Of a stretch of DNA of 64,000 nt, positions 32,108-42,655 are shown in pieces. Under the pieces are notes generated by a model. That model searched no databases, was not told the origin of the DNA, and saw only the letters and a list, made by a program, of their open reading frames with translations. The position numbers were made by a program, and so were the translations under genes. Location of the stretch: positions 1-64,000 of the forward strand of contig JAKSZU010000320.1 of NCBI GenBank assembly GCA_026018925.1, given 5' to 3'. Each line of letters starts with the position of its first letter. The first letter of the stretch is position 1. Origin of the DNA: Tupaia tana (taxonomy: Eukaryota; Chordata; Mammalia; Scandentia; Tupaiidae).

Positions 32108-32467
32108 GCAGAACAATCTTGAGTACAATGCAGAAGATGGTGGCAGAAGGTGTATGTTCAGGACCCTCCTCCCAGCCATCAGGGCACAGCAAGGAAATAG
32201 TTGGTTTTATGGTTCACCCTGCTGAGCTGCCCTTGAATCATTGACTTTTTTTTGTTTTTGCTATTGAGAGTGTTTATTCAATGCTGTTATCTGTGATATC
32301 TAGCATTTTAGTGAGCCACTCCAAAACAGTGTCCTAAAATAACATGATTTTTTTATTTTGCTCATGAATCTGCAATTTACTCATGGGCTTGGAAGGGATG
32401 TGTATTCTCTGCCATGCAAAGAATGTCAGGTGAGGCAGGTCGACTGGGCATTGGAGTATACGCTTTC
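32108..32467. repeat. Old interspersed repeat, left part (unnamed)
   Basis: 'CACTCCAAAACAGTGTCCTAA AATAACATGA', 'TTTGCTCATGAATCTGCAAT TT' and 'GGCAGGTCGACTGGGC' belong to a widespread old mammalian repeat whose text continues after copy C ('TTCCTCTCCATGTGGGCCTC', 34658). I recognise the text but am not sure of its family name. Confidence 0.45.
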
Positions 32468-32660
32468 AAGATGGCGCACTTAGAGAAGAAGATTCCTCAT
32501 GGCTCCTGAGAACTAGTTATTTCAGAGTTAAAGATAAATGAAGATTTCCTACTGATAATTCAATCTCCATCTCACAAGATTGAGTGGTTGAACTTCAAGA
32601 ATTAGGAAGAAACACACCATTTACCAGATGACTAGAAATCACTGCAGGGCCACAAGAAAT

Positions 32661-33544
32661 ATGGGAAAGCAAGAAAATACCTTTCCTCCAAGGGGAAAGA
32701 ATAACTCTTCTTCATCCACAGGCAGTTCAAAGGAAATGTCTGATAAAGAATTTAGAACATTCATAATGGTGAAGCTAACAGAGATGGAAGAGAAGAGAGA
32801 CAATGAACTGCAGAAGAGAAAGGAGAAAGGAGATGGCGAGTTCCAGGAGGTGAGGAATTACACACTTTACAAAAGAATAAAATGCAACTGTTAGAGATGA
32901 AGGCTATACTACATGAAGTAAAAATCTCCATTGAAAGTATTAAAAGCAGACTAGATCATACAGAAAATAGAATCTCAGATGAAGAAATGAAAATTACTGG
33001 CCTAGAAAAATCCATCACAAAGGCTGAGAAACTGGCCCCCCAAAGTGAGAATAATATATGAGAAATACTAGATACCATCAACCATCCAAACATCTGGATA
33101 ATTGGTATCCCAAAGGTGAAGAGACTCATAAGGGCATTGGTAATCTATTCCATGAAATCCTGCAAGAAAACTTTCCAAACCTAGAGAGTCACTCAAAGAT
33201 CTAATCCCAAGAAATGCAAAGGCAACCCAAGAAGATCTTCTCCAAGACACATTGCAGCCAGATTGACCAAAACCGCAGACAAAGACAAGATACTAAGAAT
33301 GGCAAGAGAAAAACATCAAGTTACCTACAAAGGATATCCCATCAAGATAACAGCTCTCGCGCTCATTGAAAACAATGAGAGTGAGAAAAAGAGTGGAAAA
33401 ATATATTCAAAGTTTAAGGGAAAAGCAATTTCAACCAAGAACACTGTACACAGCAAGATTATCCTTCATGTGGGAGGAAAAGACAAGAACATTCTCAGAA
33501 AACAAAACTTGAAAGAATTTATCAGCACCAGACCAAATCTCTGA
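32661..33544 (+). pseudogene. ORF1 of HAL1-like copy C, broken
   Basis: Starts 'MGKQENTFPPRGKNNSSSSTG'. The N-terminal 70 codons are open ('MSDKEFRTFIMVKLTEMEEK', similar to 'MTDTEFRTFMVTKFCELEKK' of the L1 at 53.7 kb). Then the coiled coil (32890-33050) contains shifts, the RRM-type 'NIWIIGIPKGE' follows (~33090), and the C-terminal domain is open at 33263-33544 ('KDKILRMAREKHQVTYKGYP'). A ~70-nt deletion relative to copy B lies near 33215-33235. Confidence 0.75.
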
Positions 33545-34256
33545 AAAATTCTCAAGGGAGTGCTATATCAGGAAAAATAAATACAGTCACACCGAAATAA
33601 GTGTTCAAAATCTAAGAAAATGGCCAACCTAATCATAGGGACAAGTCCGGAGTTGAATATTATATCCCAGAATTTAACCAGTAAAATCGAATAACCACAG
33701 AAGATAAAGTACATGAGACTGAATTGGTGAAATAGAATTTTATTACTTTTGAGTAAAACATTGCTGATTTTCTTGTAGCCTTTGTTGTTGGGTTTTAAGG
33801 ATTTGTGTCCTGTCTTGAGCTGTCAATAGGTTCATGTACTTACTTTTTAAACAGAATCCTATCCTGCTTGCTGGCTTTAAGTTTTAAGCAAAGTTCTTTA
33901 GCATTTCTTTGATTTAAGTTAATACTGCTTTTCTTGAAATTACCAGCTGAACTTGGTATTGAAAAAAGTTAAATTATTTCAGAAATTGTGTGATAAATAA
34001 AATGCGGTGGGGAAAGTAATGGAAGACAACTGTAGACACCAGAAATAGTGCGAGAAGATGGTGGGAAAGGGCAGAGCGTCAGAAATAGGGATGTTATATA
34101 TATATATATATATACTAGAAATGGAAAATTTTTGACAATAGCATGCATGATTAAGCCACTATGCCATATATTCTGGATGGGAAATCACATTTTGTATACT
34201 GTGATGATGCTTAGGAAATGAATGTAAATTAAGTAAAAAAAAGTTTCAGAAAAAAA

Positions 34257-34578
34257 TATTTCAATAGTAAATTACAGGACACTTGTGACTAGATTCTAGC
34301 TTTGTCCATATTTTTAGTTTATCATATTTTGAGAATCAATAAAATATGGAAAAAAGTTTAGTATGGAAGGGAGAGGGGGGAAAGAAAAAAGTAAAAGTAT
34401 GCTTAATTGACAAAAAAAAAGAAGCTATTTGTTGATAAGTTATAGTAGTATCTTTGGCTTGACTGACATGCATAGTATTTATGCTGTTAAAAAGAAATGT
34501 TGTACACTGTAAAGATGTGATTAAATGTAAATAAATTAATTAAAAAATAATAAATACAATTAAGCAAATCTAAAAAAA
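34257..34578 (+). other. Extra 3' segment inside copy C duplications
   Basis: Lies between the first A-rich end of copy C and the right duplication. It ends like an L1 3'UTR ('TTGGCTTGACTGACATGCAT', 34455; 'TGTACACTGTAAAGATGTGA', 34501; TAAATAAATTAATT tail), matching the 3' end of the L1 at 47.6 kb ('ATTGACCGACATGCATGGCA'). Best read as read-through into an adjacent L1 end before retrotransposition (3' transduction), or as a natural longer 3'UTR. Confidence 0.55.
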
Positions 34579-34592
34579 AAGATGGCGCACTT

Positions 34593-34850
34593 CTAGGTGG
34601 GTCAGTGGTGTGCATTTTAGTCTGGGAAATAAGACAAAGCTGTGGACTGTGGAGCTTGATTCCTCTCCATGTGGGCCTCCTCATAGCATGCTTGGGATTT
34701 TTCAAAGCATGGTGGCCATGTCCTGAACATAAACTTCATGCTATAGTCTTCAAGAGTCGAGGAGAAATTACAAACTCCTACTTTGACAGAGCTCTAAAAT
34801 TTTATCCACTTCTCCCATGGCAAATCTGAAATATGGCTGATGTGTGTTAA
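34593..34850. repeat. Old interspersed repeat, right part
   Basis: Continues the repeat cut by copy C: 'GTGGAGCTTGATTCCTCTCC ATGTGGGCC', 'CATAGCATGCTTGGG', 'CAAAGCATGGTGGCCATG'. The short ORFs on both strands are not genes. Confidence 0.45.
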
Positions 34851-34863
34851 GAATAAAACTTGT

Positions 34864-35115
34864 GTGACCAGCAGCTGGTGAAATGGTTACTTCTCTAGAC
34901 TACAGTGTAGTTGACCATACTTTGAGTCCCAGACCCAGTGGCTTAAAACTCACACCATGTACATGCATGTCCAAAATCTTGAGAGGAGAATGAAGGAGAA
35001 AGAATTGTAGCATGGCCATCTCCCCTGGGCGATTATTTCTAACTTTCTGTCTCTCTGTCTCTCTCAGTCTCTCCAGTGAGTGCACCCATCCTATAGCAAA
35101 AATCTCACTCTAAAA
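34864..35115 (+). mobile_element. tRNA-derived SINE, older
   Basis: TGACCAGCAGCTGGTGAAAT ... CCTATAGCAAAAATCTCAC. Few CpGs; the A-tail includes GAGAGACAGAGACA. Confidence 0.85.
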
Positions 35116-36002
35116 AAAAGAGAGACAGAGACATAAAGAAATTTGAATCATTGGCATTCTTAATGCACTAGTTTTTCAGCTCTCTTGGTCATGACAGGCC
35201 TTGGAGACATGGGAGCATCTTTAAAGCATCCTTCCTCAGTGAATCCTAAATGAAAGCACTTGCCTCAAATTCCTAAGGTCAGAGCAGAAAATACAGAAGA
35301 CAGGGTCTACTTTGCACCAGAAGATTCTTCTGCAAGCTTTTTGTCCTCTTTGAAACAGAGTACAATGCTGTTTGGTACATAGTTCCCCTAAGTAAATCAT
35401 CATCAAAGCTTGACCACATTGCAAACAACCAGAGATGATGAAAATAGAAAGTTTTCTGATTTCCCTTATTTGAGAATGTCTTTCTAGAGGTATTTGTAAG
35501 AAATCAGTAGCTCTCTGAAGCAGTGGAACACAGCTGGTGTGACCATGAACGAGTTCACTGTTTTGCCCAACGTGAAAAATGAGAAACTTCAGCTCAAGGT
35601 GAGAGCTTCTTGAATTCACTGGCCTCGAGGAACTTCAATACAGGTAAAGGGTGCCCACAGTCTGGCAACTTGGAACACCTGAGTGGAGAGACAGGAACAG
35701 TGCTGCTTTAAGACACAAGCTTAGTCCTTCAGAAGAAACATTAGGGCTGAGCTCTTGGTCTACTATTAGGTTCTTGAAAGCTCCTTGTCGCATGTAATTC
35801 TCATAAATTCTAGGGATTCCAACATTTTTATAATCTTTGCCATAATTTCCTGTTTTGAACAGGAGCACAGGAGCCCTGGGTGTGCAGGGCTCTGACTTGC
35901 ATCTTCTTTCTGTGTTTTGGAATGAGAAAAGATTATTCTCCTGTAAGTTCCTATAGGTTCTTCCTTCAGATCTTGAACCAGGGAAAGGTTCATTCTTCTG
36001 AC
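35116..36002 (-). other. Unrecognised region with minus-strand ORFs
   Basis: Two minus-strand frames (127 codons, 35619-35236; about 105 codons in the right part of 36309-35635 outside the SINE) lie in sequence that matches no repeat I can name. The second continues across the SINE into 36318-36480, where minus-strand codons read 'SSLENLGSLAQQEMPLIDKV' in one frame. This looks like a decayed coding sequence or old retrocopy, but I do not recognise a protein. Confidence 0.25.
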
Positions 36003-36015
36003 AGCATTTGGTCCT

Positions 36016-36262
36016 GGGACCAGCAGTTACTATAGTGGCTATGTCGCTGGACTCCCATGTAGTCGACCATGGTTCGCGTCCTGGACCCGGTGGCTTAAAA
36101 CTCATGCCGGGTGCGTGTGCATGTGTGCACAAGATCCTGAGAGGAGATCGGAGGAGAAGGGATTGTGGCGTGGCCATCCACCCTGGGGGGTGATTTCTCA
36201 CTTTCTGTCTCTCTGTCTGTCTGGCAAGCACATGCACCCTATAGTAAAAAACCTCTCCAAAA

Positions 36263-36304
<42 letters not shown>
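36016..36304 (+). mobile_element. tRNA-derived SINE with AAAT-repeat tail
   Basis: Perfect 13 bp duplication AGCATTTGGTCCT at 36003-36015 and 36305-36317; tail is ~12 AAAT units. Confidence 0.94.
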
Positions 36305-36305
<1 letters not shown>

Positions 36306-36317
36306 GCATTTGGTCCT

Positions 36318-36863
36318 ATTCACCTTTTCATTTTTACAAACTGAGTACATTGAAAATCTCAGTCTTTAGCCTGACAATCCCTAAAGATAACTCAATCTCT
36401 TCACATTCCTTTGTAGCAACTCTTACCTTGTCAATGAGGGGCATTTCTTGTTGAGCTAAGCTGCCAAGGTTTTCCAAGCTGCTTTTCACCATTTACTCAA
36501 AGTTGACTTCAGAGTAAACAATATGAATATAAATTAGAGACCCACCAATAAAGCAATGGCATGTGGACACAGCAGTGTTCCTCACTGGTTACTGTAGAAA
36601 ATGAATCATGGATTCAGTTCATTGGGTAACAGATCCACCAACATCTCATCAAGCTTCCCAATGATCAGATGCAAGCCAAAACACACACTTAGGCAGCCCT
36701 CTCAAGGCATTTTAGCCACCACAGGTCTGGCCAATGAGACAGTGAACCTACCAGCCACAACAAAACATGGAAACTCCTAAACGTCCTAAAGAGTACCAAC
36801 CAGCCTCTGGCATCTAGGATTGGTCAGTTATACAGTCATTGATGATTAAGAGATTTTAAAATA
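36318..36863. other. Continuation of the unrecognised region
   Basis: Resumes after the SINE with no named repeat. Contains the short minus-strand coding-like stretch noted for the preceding region (36480-36400) and otherwise nothing I can support. Confidence 0.3.
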
Positions 36864-37102
36864 ATAGGCCAGCTCATAGCTTGGTGTTTAAAGGACTGGA
36901 TCCCACATATCTTTTAGTTTGATTCTTAGACTCAAAGTCTCATAAACAGGCCAGGCATGTATGTGTGCATGCCCAAAATCCTGAAAAGAAGGGAGAAATG
37001 AAGGAGAAAGGATTGTGATATTACTATTCCCAATGGAATTGCATCTTACTTTCTTCTTGTGTCTCTCCATCTCTCTCTAGTGAGTGAACACATCCTATCA
37101 CA
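36864..37102 (+). mobile_element. Old SINE
   Basis: AGGCCAGCTCATAGCTTGGT ... AGGCCAGGCATGTATGTGTG ... TGAACACATCCTATCACA; CpG-depleted member of the older subfamily. Confidence 0.75.
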
Positions 37103-38164
37103 ATTTGTTTTATTTTCTTATCTTGACATTCAATCACTGTATATCTTTACAACATACAAAATGAATTTTCCCAGCATGAATACACTGTATGTTAGTCCAT
37201 CAAAGATATTACCAGCTGTATTGTCATCAACAGATAATATTCCATTTCTGTTAAATGTATTGCTTCCTTTATCCCTTTGATCCCCTCCTTTCCATGCCAC
37301 CCATGTGCCACCCTCTTCCCACATTGTCTCTAGTATCCACAGTTGCTTTCTATGCTTTTATAACTTTCAATCTTTCAGTTTCTGTCATGCAGTACATTCA
37401 GTATATATTAAATGGGGACATAAAATGCCTCACGTTACTAGTCTGGCTTGCTTTGCTTAGCATTAAGCCTTGCATATTTGCTCAGCTTCTTTCAAATGCC
37501 AGAGTCTCATTGCTTTTATTGACTGAATAGTATTCCATAGAGTATATATGTTAAATCTATTAATCTGTAATTAGTCATTTGGGTGGATTCCATGTCTTAG
37601 CAACTGTGAACAATGCAGCAATAAACATGGATGTGCAAGTGTTTTCCTGACTGAGTGTTATCCTATCCTTTGGGTATATACTCAGGAGTGGAATTGTTAA
37701 TCATATAGTGGTTCTTTTGGTGGGTCTTTGGAAAACCTCCATATTGTTCTCCACAGTGACCGTACTACTTTACATTGCCACCAATGGTGTAGGAGAGTAC
37801 CCTTTTCACTGTAGCCTTGCCAGCATTTATCATTCTTTATTTGTTTAATCTTTGTCATTCTGACTGGGGTTAGGAGGTAACTCATTGTGGTTTTGATTTG
37901 CATCTCCCTTTTGACAAGAAATGTTGAACATTTTTTATGTACTTTTTGGCTGCTGGTATGTCTTCCTTAGAGAATTGTCCACCTCATTTTCCCTTTTAAT
38001 GTAATTAAGTTTTTTTCCATGTGGGTGAGTTGCTTGAGATCCCAGTATATTTTGGCTATCAGTCTCTTACCTGAGGGAGAATTTATAAATACAATCTCCC
38101 ATTCCAAGGGTTTTCTCTTCACTCTAATTATTGTTTCTTTTGCTGTACAGAAACATTTTATTTT

Positions 38165-38427
38165 ATTCATTTATTTTTTAAGAGACAGATCTACTGTAGA
38201 GTCTGCGTGCTCACCAGAGAGACAGAGAAAGACATAGAGAAATTTAGAAATCACCCCTAGGGAGGATGACCATGCCACAATTCATTCCCTTCCATTCTTC
38301 TCCCTGGATGTTTTGCATGCACACACATTTGCCGATTATGTGGATGTGGCACTATGTCTGAGACTTGAACCATGGTTAGTCATATAGGAGTCCAGGGCTA
38401 TAACCAGTATGCCACCTGCTGGTCCCA
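38165..38427 (-). mobile_element. SINE, antisense, nested in L1
   Basis: AAGAGACAGATCTACTGTAG ... GCCACCTGCTGGTCCCA. Older copy; ACAGAAACATTTTATT before and ACAGAATCTTTTTT after suggest its duplication. Confidence 0.8.
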
Positions 38428-38435
38428 CAGAATCT

Positions 38436-38689
38436 TTTTTTTCTTTTTAGATTTTCTATAAGGTGCATGCACTTGCCAGATATAGAGAGATAAAGAAACA
38501 GAAGGTGAGAAATCACATCCTAGGGAAGATATCCATACCACAATCCCTTCTCCTCCATTCTCTCAGGATTTTGGGCACACCTGCACATGTGCCTGGCATG
38601 AGTTTTAAGTTGCCAGGTCCAGAACTCAAACCATAGTAAACTATGAGGGAGTCCAGTGACGTAGCCATTACACCATATATTTGTCCCTA
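38436..38689 (-). mobile_element. SINE, antisense, second nested copy
   Basis: TTTTAGATTTTCTATAAGGT ... CACCATATATTTGTCCC. Lies directly beside the previous SINE; L1 resumes at ACTGAAGCTTTTTAACCTGA. Confidence 0.8.
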
Positions 38690-39839
38690 CTGAAGCTTTT
38701 TAACCTGATGTAATCCCACTTGTCTATTTTGGGGATTATTTACTATGGTTTGGGGGTCTTATTTAAGAAGTCTTTCTCATTCTGGTATTTCCAAGGGTTC
38801 CTCCTGTGTTTTCCACCAGTAGTTTTACAGTTTGAGGTTCTATGTTTAGATTTTGATTTATTTTGAGTTGATTTTTAGTAATGGTGAGAGAGAGGGATAC
38901 AGTTTCATTTTTTGTGGATAGATATCCTGTTTTTCTAGCACCACTTGCTGAATGGATTGTCTTGGGAAATCAGTTGGCTCTATGTTTGAAGTTTATTTCT
39001 GTGTTCTCTATTTTATCCCATTGATATACATGTCTATAAAATTTTAAAATGAAATGTGTTTGTCTCTATGTAGTGCTCATTCTGTATTTTTATCAATATA
39101 ATTTTTAAGAATTATTTTATTGAGCTTCATTTATTTTAATTTGACCAGAATGGAACAGAGTGAGAGGGAGAAAAAGCTTTTCCACTAAAAACTGGTGCCA
39201 GACAAAGCTGCCCACTTTCTCCACTGCTTTTTAGTATTCTGCTGGAAGTTTTAGCCAATGCAAATCAGAAAAGAGGATAATATAACAAGTATTCAAATAG
39301 GCAAGGAAGAGTTGAAAATATCTTCATTTGCAGATGACACGATCGTATACTTAGAAGATCCAAAGATTTCTATGAAAAAACTTCTCAAAATAATACATTA
39401 AAAAAGTGGCAGAATAGAAAATCAACATCCAAAAATCATAGCATTTCTACATATGAACGACAAGTTGAACAAAGTAGAGCTGACGAAAGGAATCCCTTTT
39501 ACTATCTCCACAAAATGTATCAGATACATAGGAATAAACCTAACTAAAGAAGTCAAAGACATTTACAAAGAAAACTATGAAAATCTTTTTAAAAATACAG
39601 AAAATGATATAAAAAAGTGGAAGGACAGTCCATGGTCCTGGATTGGAAGACTCAACATAATAAAAATGGCAATTCTATCCAAATTAATCTACATATTTAA
39701 TGCAGTTCCAATCAAAATGCAAGAGAAATTCTTCACAGATGAAGAAAAGACAAACATAGAATTTGCCTGGAATTATAAAAGACCTCATATTGAAAAAGCA
39801 ATCCTGAGCAACAAAAATGCAGTAGGTGAGGGAACCAGC

Positions 39840-40092
39840 AGTTAGCGTAATGGCTATGTCGCTGGACTCCCACGTAGTTGACCGCGGTTCAAGTCCCAGA
39901 CCCGGTGGCTTAAAACTCATGCTGGGCGCGTGTGTGTGCGTGCCCAAGATCCCGAGAGGAGAATGGAGGAGAAGGGATTGCGGCGTGACTATCCCCCCTG
40001 GGGGGGGGGGGTGATTTCTTGCTTTCTGTCTCTATGTCTCTCTCTGTCTGTCTGGTGAGCGCACGCACCCTATAGCAAAAAACCTCTCAAAA
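39840..40092 (+). mobile_element. tRNA-derived SINE, young, in L1 ORF2
   Basis: Duplication AAAAATGCAGTAGGTGA at 39823-39839 and AAAAATGCAATAGGTGA at 40093-40109. The hairpin G-run is expanded to about 13. Confidence 0.94.
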
Positions 40093-41111
40093 AAAAATGC
40101 AATAGGTGACATATCACTCCCTGACCCCAAAATATATTATAAAGCTGTGATCATCAAAACAGCAAGGTATTGGCCCAAAAAATACAGGGGGACCCATGGA
40201 AGAGAATAGAGACTCCAGAAATAAACCCCAAAGTGTACAATCAACTCATTTTTGACAAAGGAGACCAGTAAATTCTTTAGGAAAAGGAAAACCTCTTTAG
40301 CCAATGGTGTGGGAAAAACTGAGTATCCACCTGCAGAAAGAGGAAACTGAATCCCCATTTTTTACCATTATCAAAAATCTACTAAAAATGGATTAAAGAT
40401 ATGAATCTAAGACCTTAAACTATAAAACTCCTGGTGGAAAACACAGGAGAAACTCTGGGAGATACTAGGAGTAGGCAATGACCTCTTAAATAAGACTCCC
40501 AAAGCATGGGCTATAATTCCTAAAATAGACAAGTGGGACTCTATCAGATTAAGAATTTTCTACACAGTAAAGGACACAGTAATTAGTGTCAATTGACAAT
40601 GCTCAGAATGGAAGAATATATTTGTAAAATATCTCTCAGACAAGAGACTGATAACCAGAATACACAGGAAACTCAAGTGGCTGACCTAAAAATAAGTCAA
40701 ATCCAATTAAAACATGGGAAATTGAAGTGAACAAAAATCTCTCTAAGGAAAACACATGAATAGTCAAAAACCATATAATGAAATGATCAACATCCACTTC
40801 ATAAGGGAGATGCAAATTAAAACCATAATGAGATACCACCTAACCCCTAACCCAGAATGGTGAAGATGAAAAATACCAAAGGGGTAAGTATTGGTGGGGA
40901 TGTGGTAAAAGGAGAACTTTCCTACACTGTTGGTGGGAATATAAACTTATTCAGCCAGTGTTGAAAATAATATGAACGTTCCACAAAGATCTACAGATAG
41001 AACTACCATTTGATCCAGCAATCCCACTTCTGGGTGTCTACCCAAAAAACAGGAGAACACTCGGTCAAAAAAGCATTTGCAATTCAATGTTTACTGCAGC
41101 ATTATTCATGA

Positions 41112-41350
41112 TTCTTTGTTGCCTATTTGTATAACTTTGAAATAAGTCTCTTATCCCTTAGACTAAGAGGATAGACTTAAGTGGAAATTGCTCTTCTCCT
41201 TCACAGAGGCTGAATTCTAGTTTGTCAATAAAATATTGGGTGAACCATTGAATTGATATAATCTTTAATACATTTGAAAAAAAAAAAAAAGAAAGAAAAA
41301 GGGCCCCTCCAGGACACTGTGGGGTCATCAGTGGAAGCCAGATTCTACAT
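41112..41350 (+). mobile_element. Small retrocopy-like insertion in L1
   Basis: L1 codons stop at 'GCAGCATTATTCATGA' and resume at 'AGACCTAAGACATGGACC'. The insert has AATAAA at ~41228, about 45 nt before an A-rich run (41277-41300), as in a retrotransposed mRNA 3' end, followed by ~50 bp that ends CAGTGGAAGCCAGATTCTAC, like the head of the older SINE at 42.4 kb. Source transcript not recognised. Confidence 0.5.
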
Positions 41351-42030
41351 AGACCTAAGACATGGACCTAACCCAAGTGTACATAAACAAATGAATGGAT
41401 GGGAAACATGTGCCCCACATACTCTATGGAATACTATTCAGTCATAGAAAACAAGACCTTGGCTTGATAGAAAATGGTTGCATATAGAAGATCTATTGCT
41501 GAATGAAGCAAGCCAGGTTATGAAAAAAAGATATTGTATGTATCCACTTAATATCTGCACTTTATGGTAGAGATTAAAATATTTGGGGGTATAAAAGCAG
41601 TGAAAATAGTTTTGAAGAAAGTAGCTGAAGAAAGTGTGAAAAGTGGGGGAGCAGGGAAGAGTATAGAGGATAGCAAGAGAACAAATAGATAGGTATGACT
41701 TTAGTGGGGCACAGAAATGGTTCATTACCTCTTGATGATAACATGTAAAATATTCTCCATAGGACTGGTCTGAGAAGTATTTCATATTGGATAAATCCTC
41801 GTTACAAGTAAAATGATATAGATATTGTGATTGAAAGTTTAAAAAATAAGAATAAATAATATCTGAAAAAAATGATGAAAAGCTATTTGATGATGATGTA
41901 GATACTAATGTCTTTGTCTTGACATGGTAATCATGCTGGAAAAAGAAATGAAATACACTGTAAAGATACATGTTATTAAATGTAATATTAAAAATTATGG
42001 TAATAAATGAAAATAATTAAACAATAAAAA

Positions 42031-42398
42031 TGCTATTAATAATTTTTTTAAAAGTACCATGGCAAACAAAATGAGGTTGCTAATTGCATTGCAAAACACA
42101 ATTCATACCCAGACCCAGGTAGCCCTAGTTAACATCAAGCCTCAGGATAAAAAATAAATGGAAAACTCCTGCTCCCTGATGGCAGTTTAGATTCCAACAG
42201 GAGAATTTTTCACATGCTTACACCCTCTGACCCTGGAGCAGACTAAAAAACCAAATGGACCAATGTTGGATGATAGATCAAATTAAGGGAATCTCAGCAA
42301 TTAGGGAGAATTATCCACACCACCCAACCCAAAACACATAAGCTCAATGTTAACACACACACCTGAGCATCATTTACAAAAGGGACGTCATCTGAGTC
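42031..42398. other. No recognised feature
   Basis: AT-rich; no repeat or gene identified. Confidence 0.4.
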
Positions 42399-42655
42399 AG
42401 TCCCTTGGCTCAGTGGTTAAGGAAGCCAGATTCTACATGACTGACCGTGACTGGAATCTTGACCCCAGTGGCTTGAAAATCAAACTTGCTGTGTGTGCGT
42501 TTCTGAAAATCATAATGGGACGGAAAATATATAAAAAAGGATTATGGTATGACCACCCTCCTCTGATGGTGCTTTGCATGTGTCTATCTGAGTCTTTCCC
42601 TTCCTCTGTCTCTCTCTCTCTGGAGAGTACATGTCCCCTCTGGAAATAAAAGAAA
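42399..42655 (+). mobile_element. Old SINE
   Basis: CAGTCCCTTGGCTCAGTGGT TAAGGAAGCC head (A-box-like CTCAGTGGTTA), B-box weakly kept, then a body ending TCTCTCTGGAGAGTACATGT. The 85-100 codon ORFs on both strands are not genes. Confidence 0.7.

Larger units (their letters stand above)
32482..34578 (+). mobile_element. HAL1-like unit, copy C, complete with target duplications
   Basis: Flanked by a perfect 14 bp duplication AAGATGGCGCACTT (32468-32481 and 34579-34592). Begins AGAGAAGAAGATTCCTCATG like copy B, has a short ~180 bp 5'UTR without the intron-like segment, ORF1, and the ORF2-less tail ending 'TTTTGTATACTGTGATGATG CTTAGG' near 34215. After a first A-rich end (~34236-34256) there is another ~320 bp before the right duplication. 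Confidence 0.88.
37103..39060 (-). mobile_element. L1, 3'UTR and ORF2 C-terminal half, antisense
   Basis: Minus-strand order: 3' terminus at ~37110 (CATTCAATCACTGTATATC), 3'UTR to ~37500, then ORF2 from its end backward ('GACTGAATAGTATTCCATAG', 37520; knuckle region near 37740-37900, where the minus frame reads '[20 protein letters not shown]'; 'EWEIVFINSPSGKRLIAKIY' near 38090). Homology continues to ~39050 with two SINEs nested. Moderately decayed. Confidence 0.85.
39150..42030 (+). mobile_element. L1 from mid-RT to 3' end, sense
   Basis: Starts with ORF2 RT text ('TTCCACTAAAAACTGGTGCC AGACAAAGCTGCCCACTTTC', 39181; the RT active site '[13 protein letters not shown]' at 39325-39365) and runs through the post-RT region (130 open codons 39453-39845), knuckle region (40860-40940), and the end of ORF2 (~41520) to the 3'UTR, which contains two consecutive 3'-end-like modules (41720-41830 and 41870-41990). 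Interrupted by a SINE at 39840 and by a ~240 bp insertion at 41112. Confidence 0.88.
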
